NCBI GenBank assembly: GCA_949775045.1
Contig: OX459104.1
Location: 15,488,476 to 15,552,475, forward strand
Source: Metridium senile
Lineage: Eukaryota; Cnidaria; Anthozoa; Actiniaria; Metridiidae
Direction of reading: 5' to 3'
DNA length: 64,000 nt
Below are positions 12,601 to 24,600 of the stretch, in pieces. The position numbers and the translations under genes were made by a program. The notes under the pieces were generated by a model. That model made no database searches and was not told where the DNA came from. It worked only from the letters and a program-made list of their open reading frames with translations. Every line of letters starts with the position of its first letter. The stretch's first letter is position 1.

Positions 12601-15600
12601 GAACTGACATTCTTGAGTGCAATAAGCAGGGTAAGTTACTAGATAAGCTCAAAGCCTTTAAATGAAGGTTAGTTTGAAAATATGTATAAAATTATTGTAT
12701 AAAGGTCCCCCATATTCTAATGGACATCCAGCAAAATATAATGTTATGCAAAAATGTGATTCAAATGTCTCAAGAATGCTTCTCAAAATTATTAATTAAT
12801 AATTAGATACACAATTTCTCTTTTTACACAGTATTTATTCACATTTTGTTAGCAGATTCTGCCTTAAAAAATTGCCATTTTAACTTAAATGTAACTTTAT
12901 AATAATATTGTAGGTGCTACTGCACATGTTGGAAATTAACAAAACAGTAATTATGTCTATTGTAACAGTGTTACTACTGCACATGTTATAATCACTGTTA
13001 TATAAGACTAGAGTGCTACTGCACATGTTGGAAATTAACAAACAGTAATTATATCTAGTGAGTGCTACTGCACATGTTGGAAATTAACAAAACAGTAATT
13101 ATGTCTATTGTAACAGTGTTACTACTGCACATGTTATAATCACTGTTATATAAGACTAGAGTGCTACTGCACATGTTGGAAATTAACAAAACAGTAATTA
13201 TGTCTATTGCAACAGTGTTACTACTGCACATGTTATAATCACTGTTATATAAGACTAGAGTGCTACTGCACATGTTGGAAATTAACAAACAGTAATTATA
13301 TCTAGTGAGTGCTACTGCACATGTTGGAAATTAACAAACAGTAATTATGTCTATTGTAACAGTGTTACTACTGCACATGTTATAATCACTGTTATATAAG
13401 ACTAGAGTGCTACTGCACATGTTGGAAATTAACAAAACAGTAATTATGTCTATTGTAACAGTGTTACTACTGCACATGTTATAATCACTGTTATATAAGA
13501 CTAGAGTGCTACTGCACATGTTGGAAATTAACAAAACAGTAATTATGTCTATTGTAACAGTGTTACTACTGCACATGTTATAATCACTGTTATATAAGAC
13601 TAGAGTGCTACTGCACATGTTGGAAATTAACAAACAGTAATTATGTCTATTGTAACAGTGTTACTGCACATGTTGTAAGCACTGTTATATAAGACTAGAG
13701 TGCTACTGCACATGTTGGAAATTAACAAACAGTAATTATATCTAGTGAGTGCTACTGCACATGTTGGAAATTAACAAACAGTAATTATGTCTATTGTAAC
13801 AGTGTTACTACTGCACATGTTATAATCACTGTTATATAAGACTAGAGTGCTACTGCACATGTTGGAAATTAACAAAACAGTAATTATGTCTATTGTAACA
13901 GTGTTACTACTGCACATGTTATAATCACTGTTATATAAGACTAGAGTGCTACTGCACATGTTGGAAATTAACAAAACAGTAATTATGTCTATTGCAACAG
14001 TGTTACTACTGCACATGTTATAATCACTGTTATATAAGACTAGAGTGCTACTGCACATGTTGGAAATTAACAAACAGTAATTATATCTAGTGAGTGCTAC
14101 TGCACATGTTGGAAATTAACAAACAGTAATTATGTCTATTGTAACAGTGTTACTACTGCACATGTTATAATCACTGTTATATAAGACTAGAGTGCTACTG
14201 CACATGTTGGAAATTAACAAAACAGTAATTATGTCTATTGTAACAGTGTTACTACTGCACATGTTATAATCACTGTTATATAAGACTAGAGTGCTACTGC
14301 ACATGTTGGAAATTAACAAAACAGTAATTATGTCTATTGTAACAGTGTTACTACTGCACATGTTATAATCACTGTTATATAAGACTAGAGTGCTACTGCA
14401 CATGTTGTAAATTAACAAACAGTAATTATATCTAGTGAGTGCTACTGCACATGTTGGAAATTAACGAACAGTAATTATGTCTATTGTAACAGTGTTACTA
14501 CTGCACATGTTATAATCACTTATATAGGACTAGAGTGCAACTGCACATGTTGGAAATTAACAAACAGTAATTATGTCTATTGTAACAGTGTTACTACTGC
14601 ACATGTTATAATCACTGTTATATAAGACTAAAGTGCTACTGCACATGTTGGAAATTAACAAAACAGTAATTATGTCTATTGTAACAGTGTTACTACTGCA
14701 CATGTTATAATCACTGTTATATAAGACTAGAGTGCTACTGCACATGTTGGAAATTAACAAAACAGTAATTATGTCTATTGTAACAGTGTTACTACTGCAC
14801 ATGTTATAATCACTGTTATATAAGACTAGAGTGCTACTGCACATGTTGGAAATTAACAAACAGTAATTATGTCTATTGTAACAGTGTTACTGCACATGTT
14901 GTAAGCACTGTTATATAAGACTAGAGTGCTACTGCACATGTTGAAAATTAACAAACAGTAATTATATCTAGTGAGTGCTACTGCACATGTTGGAAATTAA
15001 CGAACAGTAATTATGTCTATTGTAACAGTGTTACTACTGCACATGTTATAATCACTTATATAGGACTAGAGTGCTACTGCACATGTTGGAAATTAACAAA
15101 CAGTAATTATGTCTATTGTAACAGTGTTACTACTGCACATGTTATAATCACTGTTATATAAGACTAAAGTGCTACTGCACATGTTGTAAATTAACAAACA
15201 GTAATTATATCTAGTGAGTGCTACTGCACATGTTGGAAATTAACAAAACAGTAATTATGTCTATTGTAACAGTGTTACTGCACATGTTGTAAGCACTGTT
15301 ATATAAGACTAGAGTGCTACTGCACATGTTGGAAATTAACAAACAGTAATTATGTCTATTGTAACAGTGTTACTGCACATGTTGTAAGCACTGTTATATA
15401 AGACTAGAGTGCTACTGCACATGTTGTAAATTAACAAACAGTAATTATATCTAGTGAGTGCTACTGCACATGTTGGAAATTAACAAAACAGTAATTATGT
15501 CTATTGTAACAGTGTTACTGCACATGTTGTAAGCACTGTTATATAAGACTAGAGTGCTACTGCACATGTTGGAAATTAACAAACAGTAATTATGTCTATT

Positions 15601-18600
15601 GTAACAGTGTTACTGCACATGTTGTAAGCACTGTTATATAAGACTAGAGTGCTACTGCACATGTTGTAAATTAACAAACAGTAATTATATCTAGTGAGTG
15701 CTACTGCACATGTTGGAAATTAACAAAACAGTAATTATGTCTATTGTAACAGTGTTACTGCACATGTTGTAAGCACTGTTATATAAGACTAGAGTGCTAC
15801 TGCACATGTTGGAAATTAACAAACAGTAATTATGTCTATTGTAACAGTGCTACTGCACATGTTGGAAATTAACAAAACAGTAATTATGTCTATTGTAACA
15901 GTGTTACTACTGCACATGTTATAATCACTGTTATATAAGACTAGAGTGCTACTGCACATGTTGGAAATTAACAAACAGTAATTATATCTAGTGAGTGCTA
16001 CTGCACATGTTGGAAATTAACAAACAGTAATTATGTCTATTGTAACAGTGTTACTGCACATGTTGTAAGCACTGTTATATAAGACTAGAGTGCTACTGCA
16101 CATGTTGGAAATTAACAAACAGTAATGTTATCTAATAAGTGCTACCACACATGTTGTAATCACCAGACTAGAGTGCTACTGCACATGTTGGAAATTAACA
16201 AACTGTAATGATATCTAATGAGTACTACTCCACATGTTGTAATTATAAGACTAGAGTGCTAATGAAACACAATGTAATGATATCTGATGAGTTTAATTTT
16301 ATTCATGTAAAGATAATAAAGCAATTTACAAATATTTTCATGATTTGTTGCTGTTGTTATTTTTCAACTATCATTAACAGGTTCCCATTTAAATCTGTAC
16401 TTTCCCATTTAAATCTGTACTTATGCAAATTGTGTTGATGTGTGCTAAACACACAGATCAACCATTCAGAGAAGTTCACTGCAGAAATAATATACTCTGA
16501 TTGGTTGATCTGTATGTTTAGCACACATCAACACAATTTGCATAATTACAGATTTAAATGGGAAAGTACAGATTTAAATGGGAACCTTTTAAGTATCAAA
16601 TATATATTTGGATGAGGTTTCTAAAAGGTTGTCTTTTGATATAAAACAAATTATTTATCTAGTCAATTATTTTTTTACCATAACTTGTAAATTTCTCGCA
16701 CGCTGATTGGCTGAGAGCCATTGTCGATTACAGTCCAGAGACCTGCTTGTGCTCACGACATCCGTGCGCGAGCGGATAAAACGGTTTTCTTCAAACTTTT
16801 TTTAGTTGTTTTTCGCTTATTGATGGTAAAAAACAAATCGAAGTCAGTTTTCTATGGGTCTGTACTGTAATCGACAATCAAAATTACGTCACAAATGATC
16901 AAAACTAATTTTGATTGTCGATTACAGTACAGACCCATGGAAAACTGACTTTGATTTGTTAAGTTGACAACATAAGGGATCATCCAAATAAATATTTCAG
17001 TTTGATTTAGCTAAAATGTTTAGCATTGCCATGAAAGTTCCACTCACCATAATAAAATTGTACAATTAATGCACCACACTTCTTTTTGTAAACAAAAGCA
17101 AAGTCTTTTTTGTCTGAGACAATTATTTTCACCTTGTGGTTGTATCTTGTCATACCTGTGAGGGTGCGTGCAAAGGACTTCTTCACTCCATCAATGGTTT
17201 GACCAGACAAAAACGAAAACAACTCATACACGAGTTCATTATTTGTGATGGAAATGACATCTGCTTTTTTATTTCCAGAGAAATAGCAGTTTGGCACAGT
17301 AGCATCTAAGTCTCTTAACACTTGGCGCATAGATACAAACACATAATGTGGTATACTTCTTGCAATTTCAGAATAGTAGGGTCTACGTATGGACACTTTT
17401 CCTGCCAGTCTTCTATGTATAGCACTAAGCCACAATCTACTCTCTTGATCTAGTATTGACCTTACACTAAGAGTCCGGGAATTTATATTTTGGGCAACTT
17501 GCTGAAGATCTATAAATGAAATAGCACTTTATAAATATGATGTTCAAAGGTAGGTGTAAAAATTAAATATTTATAAAATATTTTTATATTATTATTTTTT
17601 TAAATATTCAATTGATTGATTGATGAACTTTATTTAAAGAAGGTTTAAAGAGTATTTATAAAATACACCAGTTTAGCATAGCAAATCTTACACTGGGCCT
17701 TCTAGGGAAGAAAATTAAATAAATAATTTGTATAGAAGTAAGAATAAATAAATTGAATAATGATATTGATAAAAGACATGCTCTAACAAAAAATTTGAAT
17801 AATACACTACATAAGAGTTTAGATATGAAATAGAGAATACATAAAATGTAATTTCACATTGAATAAGTTCTAGGAAGATCAGATACCATACATGTCCAAA
17901 AAGTATTTATATGATTTTTCTTTAAAATCTTAATTGATTTTGCAGATCTAATATACTGTCCAATGCTTTAAGAGTTAATACTTAATGAGATCATATGAGC
18001 TTGCTTATGTTAATGATGTAATGAGTTTTTTACGGGGGCTTCTCTATTAAAGTACAGCAAACATGTATTAAAGGTCACAAATCTATTATCAGGAACTGTA
18101 TGCTCTTGTTTCTGTAACACAGAATTGTCATTGCTTTCGAGCACATTCATAACACTTATCTTTCGAAAAGGTTATAACAAATTTATATTTGTTTTTACAT
18201 ATGATTAAAATAAATAAATAAAACCTACCTTTTGAGTCCGTGGATGTTTTGAGAAAAGCCTGTCGAACCAGAGGGAGAAGTGACATTTTTGCGTTTTCTC
18301 GAAAAAATTCGTTGTCACACTCTTCTCCTCCATCAAATGTCTCAATCCAGTTGTCTAATACTTCCTCCTGCCTATCTACCTCCTCTTCCTCAACTACTTC
18401 TCCTTCCTCTTGGTCACTATCCTCCCAAACCTGCTGTAAAACTTCCTCAACATTGAATCGAACCCTGCCACCGGCCGCCATTTTGGATTTCAGACTTATG
18501 TGTTAATGAAGTACACCGCTGGCCACAAATAATGGCGAAGTGTGTCGGTTTCGAACCCTTGTGCGCCCGGCGTGCAGCAGGCTAGGTTTTCCATTACAGA

Positions 18601-21600
18601 TTTTTCTTAAAATGGATCTACTAAATCTAAAGCTTAATTGGAACAAAAATTTTTTTATTAAGCGGGTAGGTTTTATACATAATATATGGGCAATCATGAA
18701 AAACCTGAAAAACTGGCCTTAATAGCGGGGTGAACGTATTACGCGGGTGGCCGTAGGGCGGGGTTCCACTGTATTGAAACGTAGAAATTTAAAGGTTCAC
18801 GACTTGGTATTTTTTAGTACTAGAGTTCGAAAATACTGAATGAAAGCCTCCAAATATTCATATACAACTTGTTTCGTTTTGTTTATACATGGTACCTGTT
18901 AGCTTTGGTAAAAATCGTCCATTTAACTACTTTTAAAATTATATCTTTATCCGGTATTCGTATGAGGTGTTTTTAAAATTACAGGAAGATCAGTCGTACC
19001 CGGTTTCCTATCCCCCTGGGATGTATATTAACAAACTTCTTCTTTTTTGCTATAGCTTGCTTACCACACTTGGATCCAATGGTAATGAATTCTACCTCTG
19101 GTAATATTTCATACCCGTTAGTTGACTATATCTTATTTAACAAACAAGAATGTAAATGGCTTATCATGGTACCAAAAGAAAAGCTCATTGTCTTTCGGCT
19201 CCAAAAATTAGTCGTGGTTTCAGGAGACTATTTAGTGGTACGAGATGGTAGAAAGGAAAATGCTGTCATATTGAAGAACTTTACCAGCAAACCAGACATA
19301 AAAGAAAAGTGGATTTCACAAGGCCAATACCTGTTGGTAAAGTTCAAGAGCGATGAGCTAAATGCTGGAAAAGAATTCGAGCTGATTTGGGAGTCAATGG
19401 ATAGAAGAAAGGGTTTGTACATACATATATTTTGGATATATATCGAAATATAATAATAATATTGATTTGTTATTTTAAAATAAATTTTAAAATTTAGAAT
19501 AAAAAAGGTATTGGTTTTGGAATACTCTGTCCCTCCACTTCTCGTACCCTTCCATTCCCAACCCCTTGAGAGTTTGTCTAGGCATGCTGGGAATCGACAA
19601 GAATTGAAGGCTATGGAGAAGTCATGTAGATAACAAAGTCAAATGCTGGTCTTGCAGGCTTTTGATTGACATGGTTAAGACAAAATACTTTTCTGGTTTA
19701 GCCAAAGGGTTTCTGAGAGATTAATATAACGGAACGAATTGCCAACGATAAATATAAAAACTAAATCAATCAATGTATTGAGTTAATCATGCATTCAGGA
19801 TGACACTTTATAGTGAGTAAACCCAACTGTATAGTGAGTAAAAGTGAGGTTGAACTCAATTTATTGAGTACATTGTACTCAATGGTACATTTACATTTAT
19901 GTTTACTCTTTGTAATGAGTCGGGTTTGCTTACTATAAAGTGTCATCCTGTATGCATGATTAACTCAATATATTGAATTTTATCTACTCAGCCGTTTTTG
20001 CAGTGTACATCTTATCCACACAAGGTTGGAATAACATTACTTAAATTTTCTTCTTCTTTCCATAGCGTGTTCACACCTATCCACTGAAACAATAAAAGGG
20101 GACGTCTCAACTCTTAACGGTCCTTATGTGGACAAACACTACCCTAACAACCACGAATGTACCTGGATTATAAATGTCTCTCGACGCCGCGTTGTAGCAT
20201 TTGTATTGAAAAAGTTTGACTTGGCCAAAGGGGATTATTTAGAGATTCGAGATGGGAAGAGTGAAAATGCTGGGCTGTTAAAGAACTACACAACTAAAGC
20301 AACTAGTTTAGTATATAAGTTGCGAGTGTCCACTGGGCAGTACTTGAGGGTGAAGTTTAAGTCTGATCATCAATATGTTGGCAAAGGGTTTATTATAATG
20401 ACTGTCCCACAGCCGAAACCTACAAGTAAGTCAATAAATATTTTTAAGATTACCAATCTAGCATCGTCTACCATTGGTGCACTATTTGACAAGTACAGTG
20501 GAACCCCGTTAATTCGGCTACCGAAGGGACATCCCAAAGTGGCCGTATTAACTGGGTGACCATATTAAGCGGTTAAATTTTATAGAAAATGTATGGGCAT
20601 GCATTTTGTCGGGACCTAAAAAACTGGCCGCAATAACGGGGTGGTCGTATTAAGCGGGTGACCGTAAGGCGCGGTTCTACTGTATAAGGAACAAAAAACA
20701 ACAGTGATTGAAATCCAATGACAAACACGTGAACTGTTGCTCATATTTTGATATCAGTTCCAATTCTTTAGAAAACAAGTCTTATTTCAATACATTAGCA
20801 GCACAAAACTAGCATTCACTTCGATCTTAGCTTGATGCTTGTTGCTTTAGAAGCGACGGCAACGTGTTTTAAAATAAGTCTATATAATATAATTATACAT
20901 ATTTGTACATGTTACAAAAATAAAAAGGAATTCACAAATATGTGAATATCTTAACAGAATACAATTGCAGGTACTGAATAGCCCCCACAAATCCCTGCGC
21001 CATCGATTTTGAATGGTAGCCGTGCCTTTGCAATGAAGCAAGACGAACGTTGAGCTTGCAATGATAGAGACACGTGAATAATTGTCCGGCAAGGTGTTAT
21101 AACGGAGGAAGGAGGAAGGACACTATTTAGATGATCGTATACGTCAATATCAATGTATTAATTTTTGTCTCGTAGCTCCTTTTCCACCTTTACGAACGAC
21201 GTCATGGACAAAACTTGCCAGTACAATAACTACTACACCACAGTTTGATCCAGCACCAAACACCTCATACACAAATACAGATGCAACTGCAGTTTCTTCA
21301 AGTGCTGATTTAGGGATGGGACTTGGCTTTGGTTTAGTAGCTCTAATTGTTATCTCGTCTTTGCTGTGTCTCTACATAAGGAAGAAGCGTATCAAAAGAA
21401 GGTATAACTTCCATTTTGTTAATAATATCATAATATTTTGCCAATTAAATATTCCAATAGCCACCTTTATTTTCTAGTATACACATGTACAATCCTTCTT
21501 CACTACTTTATCCTAACTCATATAATAAAAATAAAGAAAATCCGCAATGTTTCTTTTGGGAAATGGCAGTTGAATACCGTTGAATATACAACGGCTTTCC

Positions 21601-24600
21601 AGCATTCTGATTGGCTGTATTTTCTGAAGTGAATTAAATGCATTCAATATATATTTACAAACAGATCGAAGAATATTAACGAGCCATGGGAGATTGCACT
21701 AAGCCAAGTAGAGCTATTGGAAGAGCTTGGCCAGGGTGCTTTTGGTAAAGTTTGGAAAGGACGAATGTATAGAAGATTATTAGAATCTGATGACACTGAT
21801 AAATCAAAACATAAACTGATCAAGAATAGACAAGATATGGTGGCTGTGAAAACATTGCACGGTAGGGAGTTATTTTATATTTTCTTGACAGCTAGTTATA
21901 TTTCAATAAATCTTTAAAAAATTAGTATAAAAATTCTAAAAAAATATTATCTTAGTTATAAAGACGGAGGGTCCACATAAAATTATCAACCAAAAATGGC
22001 TCCGACGAAGGGCTGACATTAAATTTTACGGTGTTCAATAAAATAGTCTAAAATACTTTTATTCTACAAGCAAAATATTGTAAAACACTCCAAATTTATG
22101 AGAAAAATTAAGTTATTGATAACGTAACTGTACAATTCAAAATCGTAAATATTTTTACTTACAGATGGTGCAACCGCTGAACAAAGGAATGAATTTCTTC
22201 GCGAGATCGAGTTCATGAAAGATGTTGGCTGCCATAGAAACATCATTAGTATGGTTGCCTGTTGCACGAAAGATGAACAAGTGTTTTTAGTTGTAGAGCT
22301 GGCACAACACGGTGATTTGCTCCAATTACTAAAAGGAAAGCGCAAGTCGGTAAGTATTCATTAGACGATTTCTGATCACATATTTTATATATTATTCATA
22401 TATATATACCTCTTTATATACACCAATCTTTATTGTTGTTGATCAAATGAAAATGGTTGATCTGGGACTGAATGGAATTGTGGGACCTCATAAAAGAATC
22501 CAAATGTGCATTTGACACGCAATTCTTGTTGTCTAATAAATAGTTAGACAATCATTTCTCAATAAAACAGAGAAAAATGTTGTCCCGTTGCTCGAGTCAT
22601 GTGTAAATTGCATTATATATTTTCAGACTTATGTACTACAAGCACCTCCTAAAACTGGGTCAAATTCAGGACCAGATAGTGGTGACGAAGATACCAAACA
22701 AGAAAATGTCCAAAGTTTGTTGGACGACTTCATGTCTTTCGCGTGGCAAATTGCCCAAGGGATGGTAAGCATGGTTGAATATTCTGTGTATGTTTGTCAC
22801 ATTTCTTCGGCGTAAATATCAGCTGGTATATTTTGGTAATTGAACTTTGAACTTCCACATTTTTTATATCTTTTAGAAATTGGAAAAGGAAAAGCCAATC
22901 GATTTCCGTATAGATACCATAGCAACGCTTTTTTCGTTATATCGTTTTTGTGTGGTTCCCTTGCTCTGCCCCTCCCCTGGGTTTTGGGCCCAAAGGAAGC
23001 CTTTGTTACAAAGTTGATAAGTTTTTTCTTTGGTTAAGGAATACTTGTCGTCAAAAGGAATCGTTCACCGTGATCTCGCTGCTCGTAACATTCTCGTTGC
23101 TGATGACCGTGTTGTCAAAGTTGCTGACTTTGGACTTTCTCGTCACATGAGCTACGTTGATCAAGTGTACCAGGCACAGGGACGTCACAAACTGCCTTTA
23201 AAGTGGATGTCACCAGAAGCTATCGATGATCAGATATTTACCAGTAAAAGTGATGTGTGAGTCGTACTACTAATAACCTTCTTTTATGTTAAGTTTTATT
23301 GTTTTGGATCCTCCTTAACTTATCAATTAAGTGCTAATAATATACCTGTGAAACAAATAGCACTAATTAGTATTAATTAGAGCTCAATCATTAAAGAATA
23401 GAAAACAATTGAATTAGCATTAAATTGCACTAACTAGTCAGCTAACTATTTCACAGAATTATATACGTTTTAAGTACTATATACAATATGGGTGGCCGAT
23501 CTGTATGAGATATATACATCTCATACAAAGCAGACACGAATATTGTATAGTACTTATGAATCTCCAACATCTTTAGTTCTTTAATATTTTACTAAAATTG
23601 TCAATTGTTTAAAGTAAATCTGGCCGAGAAAATTCAAGTTAAAAATTATAGATTCAGGACGAATCTGTATCGGATATATAACCTCTGTCACGGAGGTGAA
23701 TTTTTTTGTGAATTGCTCATTAATTTTTCATTAATTTTATAATTAAAACTTAAAAGTGAAGTCAGTGACTTAGCTTCGAAGCGTCGTTATTTTTAAACTT
23801 GCATTAATCTTTATTTTAAATAAATTTACTATTTGCACTATACTTGTATTTCAACAGCTGGTCCTATGGTGTTGTCCTTTGGGAGATCTACTCAATGGGT
23901 AAGCTATTATAACCAATAATGTTTTCAAATATTTCAAAAGCTAGCCACGCCCCAATTTCATTAAATCTAGGGGCGGCATGGATATCAACAGAGGGAGCTT
24001 AGAGCAGAGCTGAGCTTATTGTTAGATTTAGTTATACAGGTTCCCATTTAAACCAGCCATGCTGAATTGGGCAACCTGTTTAAATATTATTAAAAATAAA
24101 TAATAAATAAATAAATAAACCGTGAACCGTTATATATGAGGCTATTCAATTGACAAAGAAAATTAACTCAGTCGATTCTAAAATGCCTACATAAATTGCT
24201 CTAAATGCTCAAAACATTATTCTGAGTGAAAACTAATTCATTTCTATTTGATAGGTAAGCTACCGTACCGTACTGTCTGTAACCAGCGACTTTTGGCCAT
24301 GCTTAAGAAAGGACACAGGATGGATAAACCTGATCTTTGCCCTGATGACGTGTAAGTCGCATCAACTATGTATTTAGAAGGTCACGGTAGATCCCAGTCA
24401 GGGGGAGGGGTCAGGGATGTAATAAAGGGTAAAAATATCGGTTATCGAAATTTCAAAAAAAAACCCTCATTTTAAAAGGGCTTGACACCAACAGTTTTTA
24501 AACTCAAAAAGATGCCGCATAAAACAAAATCAAATTTCAAATGAAAAAAACCACGTACACAACTTTTTATATTTTGTTGCAATCTCAACCTGTTAAAAAA

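Larger units (their letters stand above)
7803..18584. mobile_element. 10.8-kb two-gene DNA transposon
   Basis: The ends are inverted: TAGCCTGCTG at the left and CAGCAGGCTA at the right, both flanked by GGTTTTCCA. A second block, GCACGCCGGGCGC, follows the terminus directly on the right (inverted); on the left it appears only at 8772-8784, because a foldback element separates it from the terminus. Contents: foldback insert (about 7813-8770), a transposase-like gene (+, 9233-12665), a 99-bp satellite (12913-16292), two palindromes, and a two-exon gene (-, 18481-17007). The duplication of 9 bp fits Mutator-like and Rehavkus-type DNA transposons; the superfamily is not established. It sits in the RTK-A intron between CUB3 and CUB4. 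The exact target duplication implies a moderately recent insertion. Confidence 0.85.

Noticed and set aside
13055..14859. Five long minus-strand frames of 77-100 aa with cysteine-serine repeats
   Set aside because: They arise because the 99-bp satellite unit is divisible by three and happens to lack stops in one frame; frames break at each shorter variant unit and nothing suggests expression.
12913..16292. CRISPR-like repeat array
   Set aside because: There are no unique spacers; the whole unit repeats, and the context is a eukaryotic transposon.
18240..18506. Plus-strand Ser/Thr-rich frame of 88 aa
   Set aside because: Shadow of the acidic exon of the minus-strand 251-aa gene (GAG/GAA codons read as CTC/TTC).
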